A DNA stretch of 64,000 nucleotides from positions 1 to 64,000 of the forward strand of contig CACFAF010000003.1 of NCBI GenBank assembly GCA_902564245.1. The letters run 5' to 3'. Source of the stretch: an uncultured Pelagibacteraceae bacterium. Lineage in GTDB: Bacteria > Pseudomonadota > Alphaproteobacteria > Pelagibacterales > Pelagibacteraceae. Position 1 is the stretch's first letter, and each line of letters starts with the position of its first letter. Under the pieces are notes generated by a model, which had not been told where the DNA came from, did no database searches, and saw nothing but the letters and a program-made list of their open reading frames with translations. Made by a program: the position numbers and the translations under genes. Shown here in pieces: positions 26,789-37,153 of this stretch.

Positions 26789-29190
26789 TATGATTTGGAT
26801 TTATTTGAAAATGGCTTAGTTAAAAGGATAAGAGTTGGAAGAAGAGTCAAAACAGATATCATTGCCAGAAGCATAGCAATACCCGTAAATATACCAAAAT
26901 AAATAGTAGGAATAAAATTAGAAAAAATTAAAATTGAAAAACCAAATACTATTGTTATGGAGGTGTTCAAAATAGCTACTCCAACGGTTGAGTGACATAG
27001 TCTCAAGGTTTTAAAATAATCACCATTTTTATTAAATTCCTCACGGAATCTATAAATATAGTGAATGCTATTATCCACTGCTATACCAATTGTGATAGCT
27101 GCGATTGTAATAGTCATCATATCAAGAGGAATTTTTAGCAAACCAATTATTCCTAAAATAAAAAAAGCAGCAATAAAATTAGGCACAATACCTATTAAAG
27201 ATAATCTTAAATTTTTAAATAAAATTAAAAACATTGCAAATATACCAGACATAACAAAACCTAGAGTTAGAATCTGGGATTTAAATAAGCTTTGGAGAAG
27301 ATTATTAAATAAAATTAAAACGCCACCAAGTTTAAATTCATCAGTATTTAATTTAAGATTATTTTCTAGATCATATTGAATTTTATTTATTAATTCATTC
27401 CTTCTTAATCCTTCTTGAGAATCTTTTATTCTTAAGCTAATTCTAGCCTCATTATCTTTTATTGAGATATAGGGGTTAACTATTTCTTTTTTTATAGACT
27501 CAGGAATCTTTGAATACAAAACACCTATCTCAAGTGCATCTAAAGGCTTGTTATTATTTAATTGTGTAGCTACTTCAATAATTGATGAAAAGGATAAAAC
27601 TTTACCAACAGGCTCTAAACTATCTAGGTATTTATGGACTTTTTCTATTTTTTCTATCTTATTTTTTGTAAACCAATACTTGTCTTGGTTTTGTCCTTCA
27701 TCTTCCCAATCGTCAAACTCATCAGTTTCTTCATTTTCTATTTTTGAATTTTTTATTTTACCAAACTTTAATATTACTTCTAATGGAGTTGTGCCACCAA
27801 GTTTTTCATCTATAAGTTTCATACCTTTATAGATTTCAGTATTTTTATTAAAATAGTTTATAAAACTATTTTCTACCTCTAAACGACTAATGCCCACTAT
27901 ACTTAAAATGATTATTATAATTGTGGTTATTAATGTAATTTTTTTATTACTTATTGAAACTTCTCCAAAAAAAGAAGTTATTTTAGAATCCTTTTTTTCT
28001 TTTAGTTGAGTTTTTTCATTGGACATGAAATTTAATAAACAAGGGAGCAAGGTAAAAGTAATAATAAATGATGTAATTAGACCAAGGGTCATCATCCAAC
28101 CAAAGTCTATAATTGGTTTGATTTCACTAAAAATTAGTGAAAGAAATGCACAAATTGTTGTTAGAACTGTATACAATATAGGCCAAAACATTTTACTAGT
28201 AGACATTAAAATAATTTCAGAATTCTTTTTTTGAGGATTGTTCTTTTTTAATTGTAAAAAACGTGTACTTAAGTGAATATTCATCGCCATTGTTAAAATT
28301 AACATAAGAGCAATAAAATTTGATGATATAACCGTAACTTTCCATCCTAGTAAACCTAATAGACCTATCATAATAACTACTGAAAAAAAGCAACTACTAA
28401 TAGGAACTATTATCCATATCAATTTTCTAAAAATAAACCAAAGAGTTAAAATGATAAATAATAAAACACCAATACCAAAAACTATAATATCGTTTTTTAT
28501 AAATGACATCATGTCATCCGCTATCATTGGTATTCCTCCTAGATGAATTGTGCCGACGTCTTTATAGCTTTGTATAACTTCTCTTATTTCGATGATATTT
28601 TCATGATTTTTTTTCTTTAAAATATCTTTATAGGCTTCTATTTCTTTTGTGTTTTTATTTTTTAATTTATGTAATTCTTTATTTTTTTTAATGTAAACAA
28701 TAATACCAGTGGTTTTCCCATCTTCACTTATTACAAAGTTTCTAAAAACTGGACTATTTAAAATTTCTTTAAAACCTCTTTCTTTATTAATTCCCTCACT
28801 TTTTAAAGTACTAAAATTTTGTAATCTTTCTGTTAATGTTTTATCTGTGCTATTAAGTAGAGGGATATCCAATATTGTTACTACACTATGTACCCATTTA
28901 AGACTTTGAATTTTGTATTTTAAACTTAATAAATTATTAATTGAATTTTCGGAAGTCATTTTTTCTTTAGGAGAGAAAGTTAAAACTAGAAATTCTTTTG
29001 CACCATATCTTTCAGTAATTTCATTTAAATACTTTAGGTCTGGATCACCCTCTATTAACAAAGTATCTGAAGAAGCATCTAATCTAAAATCTTTAGAAAA
29101 ATAACCAAATCCACATAAACATATTATTAAAAGTACAAAAATACTTTTAGAATTTTTTAAAACAATATTCTGATATAAATGTGTAAACAT
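26788..29190 (-). CDS. RND/MMPL family transporter
   Basis: Two copies of the MMPL TM block (ALMLILTMAMNIHLSTRF...; AAITIGIAVDNSIHYIYRF), large soluble loops. Confidence 0.87.
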   Translation of the reverse strand: MFTHLYQNIVLKNSKSIFVLLIICLCGFGYFSKDFRLDASSDTLLIEGDPDLKYLNEITERYGAKEFLVLTFSPKEKMTSENSINNLLSLKYKIQSLKWVHSVVTILDIPLLNSTDKTLTERLQNFSTLKSEGINKERGFKEILNSPVFRNFVISEDGKTTGIIVYIKKNKELHKLKNKNTKEIEAYKDILKKKNHENIIEIREVIQSYKDVGTIHLGGIPMIADDMMSFIKNDIIVFGIGVLLFIILTLWFIFRKLIWIIVPISSCFFSVVIMIGLLGLLGWKVTVISSNFIALMLILTMAMNIHLSTRFLQLKKNNPQKKNSEIILMSTSKMFWPILYTVLTTICAFLSLIFSEIKPIIDFGWMMTLGLITSFIITFTLLPCLLNFMSNEKTQLKEKKDSKITSFFGEVSISNKKITLITTIIIIILSIVGISRLEVENSFINYFNKNTEIYKGMKLIDEKLGGTTPLEVILKFGKIKNSKIENEETDEFDDWEDEGQNQDKYWFTKNKIEKIEKVHKYLDSLEPVGKVLSFSSIIEVATQLNNNKPLDALEIGVLYSKIPESIKKEIVNPYISIKDNEARISLRIKDSQEGLRRNELINKIQYDLENNLKLNTDEFKLGGVLILFNNLLQSLFKSQILTLGFVMSGIFAMFLILFKNLRLSLIGIVPNFIAAFFILGIIGLLKIPLDMMTITIAAITIGIAVDNSIHYIYRFREEFNKNGDYFKTLRLCHSTVGVAILNTSITIVFGFSILIFSNFIPTIYFGIFTGIAMLLAMISVLTLLPTLILLTKPFSNKSKS

Positions 29191-29213
29191 TTAATACCAT
29201 TATATATTTTATA

Positions 29214-30638
29214 TTAATAAGTTTGAGTATCTTTATCTTTAAATTTTGTAAACATTGCCTCAAATTCTAGATCAATATTTCCAGTGGGACCATGCCGTTG
29301 TTTTGCTATTATAATTTGAGCTAAATGAGCTATTTCACTCATTTTTGCTTGCCATTCTGCATGTTCAACTGTTGCAACTTGAGGTTCTTTTCTTTCTAGA
29401 TAATAAGAAGCTCTATAAACAAACATAACTACATCTGCATCTTGTTCGATAGAACCTGATTCTCTAAGATCTGATAATAGCGGCTTGTGGTCATCTCTCT
29501 GTTCGACAGCTCTTGATAATTGTGAAAGTGCTACAACAGGAACAGATAATTCTTTTGCTATAGCTTTTAAACCTTGAGTAATTTCAGAAATTTCCTGAAC
29601 TCTTCCATCTCTATTATTCGATGAAGCTCTCATTAGCTGGATATAATCTACTACAATCATATCTAGTCCAAATAATCTTTTAATTCTTCGAGCTCTATTT
29701 CCTAAAGCTGCAATACTTATTGCTGGGGTTTCATCTATAAACAAAGGTAGTTCCGAAATATTTTTTGAAGTTTCTATGAATTTATCAAATTGTTCCTCTG
29801 AAATTTTACCTCTTCTTATATCATTAGACTTTATTCTAGATTGTTCGGCTAAAATTCTAGTTGAAAGTTGTTCAGAAGACATTTCTAAAGAAAAAAATGC
29901 TATAGATGATTTTTTTCCTGTATCTTGTAATTTTTGAGCTGCATTAAATGCTATATTTGTAGCCAATGCAGTTTTTCCCATTGAAGGTCTTCCAGCAATA
30001 ATTATCAAATCAGAATTATGTAATCCGCCAAGTCTATCATCTAAATCTCTTAAACCAGTTGGAACGCCTACTATTCCCTCTTCATTTTTGTAAGCATTTG
30101 AAGCCATCTCAATTGTTAATTTCATTGCTTCATCAAATTTAACTAAAGAAGAATTGAATGAACCTTTTTCAGCCAAGTCAAACAAAAGTCTCTCTGATTT
30201 TTCGATAATATTTTGACCACTTATATTTAAATCATTAAGTTTTGCTATATCAATTGTATTTTCAGAAATTTTGATTAGCTCTCTTCTTACAAACATATCA
30301 TAAATTATTTTTGAGTATTCTATAGCTTGTCTTGTTGAAGTTGAAAATTTTGTAATTTTGACTAAATATTCTGGAACATTAATATCATCTTTTTCATTTT
30401 CAAAATAATTTTTAAGAGTAATTGGATTTGCAAGCATTCCTTTGTAAATAAGATTTTCTATAGCAGCATAAATTTTTTGGTGCATAGGGTCATAAAAATT
30501 AACATTTGAAATAATTGTATTGATTTCATCAAAAATATCATTTGAAACAAGAATAGAACCCATTACGGCTTGTTCGGCTTCTATATTGTTTGGTAATTCT
30601 TTAAAATTATCTTTGACGACACTTAAATTATTATTCAT
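29214..30638 (-). CDS. dnaB: Replicative DNA helicase
   Basis: PNNIEAEQAVMGSIL, LIIIAGRPSMGKTALATNIAFNAA, DLRESGSIEQDADVVMF; ATG at 30638. Confidence 0.97.
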   Translation of the reverse strand: MNNNLSVVKDNFKELPNNIEAEQAVMGSILVSNDIFDEINTIISNVNFYDPMHQKIYAAIENLIYKGMLANPITLKNYFENEKDDINVPEYLVKITKFSTSTRQAIEYSKIIYDMFVRRELIKISENTIDIAKLNDLNISGQNIIEKSERLLFDLAEKGSFNSSLVKFDEAMKLTIEMASNAYKNEEGIVGVPTGLRDLDDRLGGLHNSDLIIIAGRPSMGKTALATNIAFNAAQKLQDTGKKSSIAFFSLEMSSEQLSTRILAEQSRIKSNDIRRGKISEEQFDKFIETSKNISELPLFIDETPAISIAALGNRARRIKRLFGLDMIVVDYIQLMRASSNNRDGRVQEISEITQGLKAIAKELSVPVVALSQLSRAVEQRDDHKPLLSDLRESGSIEQDADVVMFVYRASYYLERKEPQVATVEHAEWQAKMSEIAHLAQIIIAKQRHGPTGNIDLEFEAMFTKFKDKDTQTY

Positions 30639-30706
30639 TAACAATCTTTAACTTAAAAAATATTAATTAAAAATGATAAAAAGTATATGGGGAAAAGATT
30701 GTATAA

Positions 30707-31165
30707 TTATTCGATCGTTTCTGCTGGTATAACTTCAATTGATATCTTAGCTTGTACTTCTGAATGAAGATCTATTTTAGCTTTGAATGTTCCCAAAGAT
30801 TTAATTTCTTTTGCTAGTTGTATTAATGAAGGTTTAATATCTAATTTTTCTTTTTCTAAAATTATTTTAGATATTTCAGTCGGTTTAACTGAACCGTACA
30901 ATTCCTTATTCTCAGTACTTAACTTTTTAATTGAATAATTTTTCCCATCAATTTTTTCTGCAGTTATTTTGGCTTCTTTTTTTCTTTCTAATTCTTTTTT
31001 TCCTAAATCTGATTTGATCTTATTTACTTCACTTATATTCTTTTTTGATGCGTAAAGTGCTTTTTTATTAACTAATAAATAGTTTCTAGCGAAACCTCTT
31101 TTTACATCAATTATATCTCCAATTGATCCAAATGTTCTTAGATTTTCTAATAATATTACTTTCAT
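30707..31165 (-). CDS. rplI: 50S ribosomal protein L9
   Basis: MKVILLENLRTFGSIGDIIDVKRGFARNYLL. Confidence 0.97.
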   Translation of the reverse strand: MKVILLENLRTFGSIGDIIDVKRGFARNYLLVNKKALYASKKNISEVNKIKSDLGKKELERKKEAKITAEKIDGKNYSIKKLSTENKELYGSVKPTEISKIILEKEKLDIKPSLIQLAKEIKSLGTFKAKIDLHSEVQAKISIEVIPAETIE

Positions 31166-31441
31166 TTATATTAAAGCTAAATTTCTTGCTCGTTTGATTG
31201 ATATTGAAAGTTCTCTTTGTTTCTTTTGGCTGACATTAGTAATTCTTGAGGGCATTATTTTTCCATTTTCAGTTACATACTTCTTTAAAAGTTTAATATT
31301 TTTGTAGTCTATAGTAGGTGCGCCTTTAATTGATAGTGGACATGATTTTGTAAATTTATATTTATTAGGTTGAAATATACTTAACTTTGCAAAATTACTT
31401 TGCTTTCCTTTTTTATTTCCACCTCTTTTTTTAATAGCCAT
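31166..31441 (-). CDS. rpsR: 30S ribosomal protein S18
   Basis: [48 protein letters not shown]. Confidence 0.97.
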   Translation of the reverse strand: MAIKKRGGNKKGKQSNFAKLSIFQPNKYKFTKSCPLSIKGAPTIDYKNIKLLKKYVTENGKIMPSRITNVSQKKQRELSISIKRARNLALI

Positions 31442-31446
31442 AATTA

Positions 31447-31800
31447 TTATTTCTCACTATCATTTTTTTCAACCTCATCTACTTTTTTTGAAAAATAATT
31501 TGCTTTGAGATCAAACTTTTTAACTTTTACCGTAAGATATCTTAATAGATTTTTATCAAGGCTCTCATTTTTTTCTAATTCATTTATAATCTTACCGCTT
31601 CCTTTAATTTTAAAGTGAATATAGTTCCCTTTTTTATTTTTTTTTATTATATATGAAAGATTTAGTAGGCCCCAATTTTCTGTTTGTACAATATTTCCAT
31701 CATTTTTTTCAACAATTTTTGAATATTTATCAATTAATTGTTTGATTTGACTTGGACTTACGTCTTGTCTAGCCACTATTGTATGTTCATATAAATTCAT
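31447..31800 (-). CDS. rpsF: 30S ribosomal protein S6
   Basis: [35 protein letters not shown]; upstream of rpsR. Confidence 0.96.
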   Translation of the reverse strand: MNLYEHTIVARQDVSPSQIKQLIDKYSKIVEKNDGNIVQTENWGLLNLSYIIKKNKKGNYIHFKIKGSGKIINELEKNESLDKNLLRYLTVKVKKFDLKANYFSKKVDEVEKNDSEK

Positions 31801-31886
31801 AATAATTCTTTAATAAAAAATGAGGATATACTATTATAATTCTTGAATTACAACACTTAAAAGCATAAAAAAATTTAAAAAATTAA

Positions 31887-32813
31887 ATGTTTTCAGTAAT
31901 TTTTCCAGGTCAGGGCTCACAAGCAGTAGGAATGGGCAAAGAGTTTTATACCAAGTTTGAAAGCGTTAAAAAACTTTTTCATGAAGCAGATGAGATTTTG
32001 GACTTTTCTATATCAAATTTAATTTTGAATGGACCTAAAGAAAAATTAGATTTAACAGAAAATACACAACCATCTATTTTCTTAGTAGGATATTCTATAT
32101 TTCAGATTTTAAAAAAGGAATTTAACATTAATTTAAATAAAGCAAATTTTTTTGCTGGACATTCTCTAGGCGAATATACTGCAATCGCATGTGCAGAGGG
32201 TTTAAGTTTCTCAGATACTTTAAGAATTTTAAAAATTAGAGCAAAAGCAATGCAACATGCAGTACCCAAAGGAGAAGGTGGAATGTTAGCAATCCTAGGT
32301 TCAAGTGTAGAAAAAATTGAAAATATACTTGATGAAAACAAAAAAAAATATAATTGCTATATAGCAAATGATAATTCTAATGGACAAGTAGTTGTTAGTG
32401 GAAATTTAGTTGATATTGATAAATTTATAGATGATTTAAAATTGAATAATATTAAAAATATTAAATTACCCGTAAGTGCTCCGTTTCACTGTAAACTAAT
32501 GGAAAAAGCTACAATTACTATGAGTCAAGAACTCAAAAAATTAAATTTTAAAGAATTAAAAAATAACTTAATTTCAAATGTTACTGCTGAAAAAATTGAT
32601 AATTCTTCAATGTTAAAAGATCTATTGATTAAACAAATAGAAAGTAGAGTGAGATGGAGAGAAAGCGTCAATTTTATGATTAATAGCGGAGTAAAAGAAT
32701 TTATAGAAATTGGGCCTGGAAAAGTATTATCTGGTTTGATTAAAAGAATTAATAAAGATGTAAAAGTTAGTGCAATAAATAATGAAGAAGATATAAGTTT
32801 AATAAATGATTAA
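31887..32813 (+). CDS. fabD: Malonyl CoA-acyl carrier protein transacylase
   Basis: FPGQGSQAVGMGKEF, FAGHSLGEYTAIACA. Confidence 0.96.
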   Translation: MFSVIFPGQGSQAVGMGKEFYTKFESVKKLFHEADEILDFSISNLILNGPKEKLDLTENTQPSIFLVGYSIFQILKKEFNINLNKANFFAGHSLGEYTAIACAEGLSFSDTLRILKIRAKAMQHAVPKGEGGMLAILGSSVEKIENILDENKKKYNCYIANDNSNGQVVVSGNLVDIDKFIDDLKLNNIKNIKLPVSAPFHCKLMEKATITMSQELKKLNFKELKNNLISNVTAEKIDNSSMLKDLLIKQIESRVRWRESVNFMINSGVKEFIEIGPGKVLSGLIKRINKDVKVSAINNEEDISLIND

Positions 32814-33540
32814 TTTTGAAGGTAAAAAAATATTAATTACTGGTGCTACAGGCGCCATAGGTAAATCCCTTGTTAAAAGATTTTTATCTTTAAATGGTAC
32901 AATTTTAGCAACAGGGACAAATACTGAAAAACTAGATAAATTAAAAAAAGAATTTCCAAATATTAATATTTTAAAATTTGATATTTCAGATCACTCTAGA
33001 ATAGAAGAATTTATTGAAAATGCCTCATCTCAATTAACTGGTTTAGATATTTTAATTAATAATGCAGGTATAGCTATAGACAATCTATCTTTAAGAATGA
33101 AAAATGAAGAATGGCAAAAGGTTATAGATATAAATTTGAGCGCAACCTTTTTTCTTTGTAAATACGCAATAAAAAAAATGTTAAAAAATAAATATGGAAG
33201 AATTGTTAATATTACCTCAATTGTAGGTCATACTGGAAATTTAGGACAATCAAATTATGCAGCTTCCAAGGCAGGTATGGTAGCTATGTCAAAAAGTTTA
33301 GCAATTGAGTATGCAAAGAAAAATATTACTGTAAATTGTGTTTCTCCAGGTTTTATTCAATCTAATATGACTGATAAAATCGTTGAGAGCATTAAAGCAG
33401 TTTTAACATCTAGAATTCCTATGAGTAGACTTGGTAGTGGTGAAGATGTATCCAATACTGTTGCTTTTTTATCATCAGATCAAGCTTCTTATATCACTGG
33501 CGAAACAATACATGTAAATGGGGGCATGTATATGGGTTGA
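32806..33540 (+). CDS. fabG: 3-oxoacyl-ACP reductase
   Basis: LITGATGAIGKSLVKRF, NYAASKAGMVAMSKSLA, TGETIHVNGGMYMG. Confidence 0.96.
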   Translation: MINFEGKKILITGATGAIGKSLVKRFLSLNGTILATGTNTEKLDKLKKEFPNINILKFDISDHSRIEEFIENASSQLTGLDILINNAGIAIDNLSLRMKNEEWQKVIDINLSATFFLCKYAIKKMLKNKYGRIVNITSIVGHTGNLGQSNYAASKAGMVAMSKSLAIEYAKKNITVNCVSPGFIQSNMTDKIVESIKAVLTSRIPMSRLGSGEDVSNTVAFLSSDQASYITGETIHVNGGMYMG

Positions 33541-33589
33541 CAAACCTACTATTTAATCTATTAACGGAAATATAACAAAAGGGAACATT

Positions 33590-33829
33590 ATGTCAGAAGA
33601 TATTTCAAGTAAGGTTAAGAAAATTGTTGCAGATCATTTAGGTATTGATGAAGCCAAAGTAACAGATGAGTCAAGTTTCATTGATGATCTAGGAGCTGAT
33701 AGTTTAGATACAGTAGAATTAGTAATGGCTTTTGAAGAAGAATTTGGTTCAGAAATTTCTGATAATGAAGCTGAAAAAATTTTAACAGTAGGTGATGCGG
33801 TTAAATTTATAGAGAGTAAAAGTAACTAA
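33590..33829 (+). CDS. acpP: Acyl carrier protein
   Basis: [22 protein letters not shown] phosphopantetheine site. Confidence 0.98.
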   Translation: MSEDISSKVKKIVADHLGIDEAKVTDESSFIDDLGADSLDTVELVMAFEEEFGSEISDNEAEKILTVGDAVKFIESKSN

Positions 33830-33838
33830 TAGAATTTA

Positions 33839-34471
33839 ATGTCTTTTAATAAAGATGGGATAATGGTTATATTATCGTCCCCATCTGGAGCAGGAAAAAC
33901 TACATTAGTTAAACTTTTAGCTAAAAATAAAAATTTTAATATATCAATATCCCACACAACTCGAAAACCAAGGATAGATGAAATTCCTGATCAGGACTAT
34001 TATTTTGTAAACGAAAAAAAATTTCAATCTCTAATTAAGAATGATGAGTTTTTAGAATATGCAAAGGTATTTAATAATTTTTATGGAACAACTAGAAGTC
34101 CAGTTATAGATAAATTAGAAAAAGGAGAAAACGTAGTATTTGATATTGATTGGCAGGGGGCAGATCAAATTAAAAATAAAAAATTAAATTATAAATTAAT
34201 TACATTTTTTGTTTTACCACCAAGTAAGAAAGTTCTATTTAGTCGACTGTCAAATAGAGATATGAAAGATAAGCTAATTGTAGAAGAAAGGATGAAAGAG
34301 TTCAGTAGAGATGTTTTACATTGGATAAATTATGACTATGTAGTTATAAATGATAATCTTGATGATTGTTATTTAAAGATCGGTAATTTAATTGATGCAG
34401 AGATTAATAATGGATCTAAAGATTATGATAAAGATTTTATCAGAAAACATGTTGACATTTTAACTTCGTAG
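33839..34471 (+). CDS. gmk: Guanylate kinase
   Basis: [38 protein letters not shown]. Confidence 0.96.
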   Translation: MSFNKDGIMVILSSPSGAGKTTLVKLLAKNKNFNISISHTTRKPRIDEIPDQDYYFVNEKKFQSLIKNDEFLEYAKVFNNFYGTTRSPVIDKLEKGENVVFDIDWQGADQIKNKKLNYKLITFFVLPPSKKVLFSRLSNRDMKDKLIVEERMKEFSRDVLHWINYDYVVINDNLDDCYLKIGNLIDAEINNGSKDYDKDFIRKHVDILTS

Positions 34472-35248
34472 AAATTCATACTCCCTTACAATTTTGTAAT
34501 ATATTTCAGGTTCTAAGTTTTGAGGTCTGAGATTTAAATCAATATTTAATTTTTTTGCAATTTTTTGAGGATCTTTAAATAATTGAGCAAATGGTTTTTT
34601 AATCATTTTTCTTCTTTGATTAAAAAAAATTCGAGTAACCATTTCAAGATTTTTTGCATTTTTTAAATCAAAAAAATTTTTCTTTGGAGAAAAAACTAAT
34701 AAAGAACTATCTACTTTAGGTTTTGGTATAAAACTTTTTGGTTTAATATCTATAATCTTTTTTATTTCTAATTTCCAATTAGATAAAATTGACAATCTTC
34801 CATAATCAGAAGTATTTGAGTAAGCAATTATCCGATTAGCGACTTCTTTTTGAAACATCAATACTAGCTTATCAAACCATATATATTTGTCTAAATTAGT
34901 TATCCATTTAGATAGAATTTCAGTAGAAATATTATATGGAAGGTTTCCAAAAACAGTTAATACTTCATTTGAAATTTTTTTTTCTGATATTCTTAATATA
35001 TCATCATTAATAATTTCAATTTGATCTTCAAATTTTTTTTTTAAAAGTAAAGATAATTCATTATCTTTTTCGATTACATAAATTTTTTTAGGATTTTTTT
35101 TGAGAATATATTCTGTTAAATTTCCTCTGCCAGGGCCTATTTCTAAAATATATTTATTATTTACTTCGACTGTATTTATAATTTTATTTAAAATATCTTG
35201 GTCTATTAAGAAATTTTGCCCTAAACTTTTTTTTGCTTTATACTTCAC
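34460..35248 (-). CDS. rsmA: 16S rRNA (adenine1518-N6/adenine1519-N6)-dimethyltransferase
   Basis: [45 protein letters not shown]. Confidence 0.96.
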   Translation of the reverse strand: MKYKAKKSLGQNFLIDQDILNKIINTVEVNNKYILEIGPGRGNLTEYILKKNPKKIYVIEKDNELSLLLKKKFEDQIEIINDDILRISEKKISNEVLTVFGNLPYNISTEILSKWITNLDKYIWFDKLVLMFQKEVANRIIAYSNTSDYGRLSILSNWKLEIKKIIDIKPKSFIPKPKVDSSLLVFSPKKNFFDLKNAKNLEMVTRIFFNQRRKMIKKPFAQLFKDPQKIAKKLNIDLNLRPQNLEPEIYYKIVREYEFLRS

Positions 35249-36213
35249 TTATTATTTAAAAATTTTAAGGATTCAATCAAGCTTTTAGGATCAGATAAAT
35301 TTTTACCTAACATTTGGACATTTGGACCATGATCAGGAGAAATTCTAATAAATGGCAATCCTAATGTAATATTTATTGCATTAAATCCAAATAAAGATTT
35401 CATAGGTGTTAAAACTTGATCATGATACATGCCAACCACTACATTAAAATTTTTATAATTTTCTTTCATAAATATCGTATCAGCAGCAAACGGACCCTTA
35501 ACATTATATCCTAAATTTATTAAAGATTTAATTGCTGGTTTAATAATTCTGTCTTCTTCACTAGACTTATAATTACTTTCACAATGTGGATTTAGGCCAG
35601 TTATTGCAATTTTTGGAATTTTATTAAATCTTTTTTTGTAGAATTTATTTATTAACTTTACTTGGTTGATAATTTTTTCTTTAGTTAAATATTTATGAAC
35701 ATTTTTTAAAGGTAAATGAGTTGTAATGGGACTAACAGATAAATTTTTATTATAGATCAACATAACTACTTTATTTTTTTTATTTGTTTTATCTGCTAGA
35801 TATTCTGTAATTCCAAAAAATTTTTGTTTTAAAAAATTTTTTTTAGATATTGGTCCATTAATTAAACCAGAAAACTTTTTTTCTCTTAATAATCTAAGAG
35901 CAAGATTAAATGAATTATTTATATAAGAATTTGAATTATTAGAAATTTTACCAAAAACATCTTTAAATTTGAAATCTACATTAATTAAATTTATATTTTT
36001 ATTATCTAGTTTATTAAAATTAATCTTGTCTTTATTAATTTCATTAATTTTGAAATTAAATTTTAATTTTTTCATCTGCTTTATTAACAATTTTTTTGAA
36101 ACTATTAATAAAATTGGATTTTTAGATCTAAATTTTTTTTTAGATTTAAATAAAATTTCTAAAAAAATACTAAATGGTTCCCCAGCAACTATGATTATTG
36201 GCTTATTTTTCAT
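35245..36213 (-). CDS. pdxA: 4-hydroxythreonine-4-phosphate dehydrogenase
   Basis: VAGEPFSI, INGPISKKNF, ITGLNPHCESNY, GMYHDQVLTPMKSLFGFNAINITLGLPFIRISPDHG. Confidence 0.93.
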   Translation of the reverse strand: MKNKPIIIVAGEPFSIFLEILFKSKKKFRSKNPILLIVSKKLLIKQMKKLKFNFKINEINKDKINFNKLDNKNINLINVDFKFKDVFGKISNNSNSYINNSFNLALRLLREKKFSGLINGPISKKNFLKQKFFGITEYLADKTNKKNKVVMLIYNKNLSVSPITTHLPLKNVHKYLTKEKIINQVKLINKFYKKRFNKIPKIAITGLNPHCESNYKSSEEDRIIKPAIKSLINLGYNVKGPFAADTIFMKENYKNFNVVVGMYHDQVLTPMKSLFGFNAINITLGLPFIRISPDHGPNVQMLGKNLSDPKSLIESLKFLNNK

Positions 36214-37153
36214 TTATTTTAATATTTTCTTTTAACTTTTTAAAATAAATTTTTGAAAATTGATTTAATTGTCTATTTTTTTCGTTAATTATATATTTAT
36301 CTAGTTCTTTATTAACATCTAGACTAATTTCAATTTGTTTAAAATCTTCAATTTTTAAAATCAATTGACCATTTGAAGTTGCTATTGGTTTGGCTATTTG
36401 GCCAATTTTTAAATTTTTCAATTTATTTCTTATTTTTTTATTTAATTGGAATTCTTTGACCCAACCAATTTCACCTCCATTTTTAGCAGTATCAGATATG
36501 CTATATAAATTTGCTGTGTTTTTAAAACCAATTGTATCAATGCTTTTCTTTATTTCTTCATATAAAGATTCTATTTCACTTGTATTTTTGGGCACAAATA
36601 ATATTTCGTATAAATGGTAAGATGCCTGCTTCTTTTTATTTGATAGATCTTTATCTAATTTTTTTCTTAATTTATCTCTATCTATATCAATCTGATTTCT
36701 ATATTTTAAAAAAATTAGTTCATTCCATTGAGTTTCTATTCTTAATTTTTTTTCTATAAAATCTTCAGAAAAGCTATTTTTTTTTAGAAAATTTTTTATA
36801 TCTCCCTTATCACTTAAATTCATTCTTAAATAAAATTGATTTATGATTCTTTCTAAATATTCTTCATTATCATTATTTGTTACAAGATTTTTTTTTATCT
36901 CTATTGATTTTATTTTTTCATTTATTAACGATTTTTTTGCTATTTGTAGAGCAGAGCCTTCATCTAGATAATTTAAATCATCATTTAAAATCTTTAAATA
37001 TCTCAATTCTTTTTTAACATCTATATTAGTAATAATTTGGTCATTTATTTTGTATAAAATTTTAACTTCTGCTGCATCTAAATTGGTAAATTTATAAGAA
37101 CTAAAAAAAAATAGTAAAAAAAAAAATAGATATTTGATTGTTTTTACTTTCAT
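36203..37153 (-). CDS. surA: SurA-like periplasmic peptidyl-prolyl isomerase/chaperone
   Basis: Signal peptide; SurA N domain plus one parvulin-like region (SDTAKNGGEIGWVKEFQLNKKIRNKLKNLKIGQIAKPIATSNGQLILKIED); between lptD and pdxA. Confidence 0.85.
   Translation of the reverse strand: MKVKTIKYLFFFLLFFFSSYKFTNLDAAEVKILYKINDQIITNIDVKKELRYLKILNDDLNYLDEGSALQIAKKSLINEKIKSIEIKKNLVTNNDNEEYLERIINQFYLRMNLSDKGDIKNFLKKNSFSEDFIEKKLRIETQWNELIFLKYRNQIDIDRDKLRKKLDKDLSNKKKQASYHLYEILFVPKNTSEIESLYEEIKKSIDTIGFKNTANLYSISDTAKNGGEIGWVKEFQLNKKIRNKLKNLKIGQIAKPIATSNGQLILKIEDFKQIEISLDVNKELDKYIINEKNRQLNQFSKIYFKKLKENIKINEK

Noticed and set aside
27548-27832. 94-aa plus-strand ORF with Ser-rich stretch (SSSQSSNSSVSSFS)
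   Set aside because: Antisense to the acidic EDEWDDFEDTE loop of the MMPL gene; the Ser-rich run is the complement of Glu/Asp codons.
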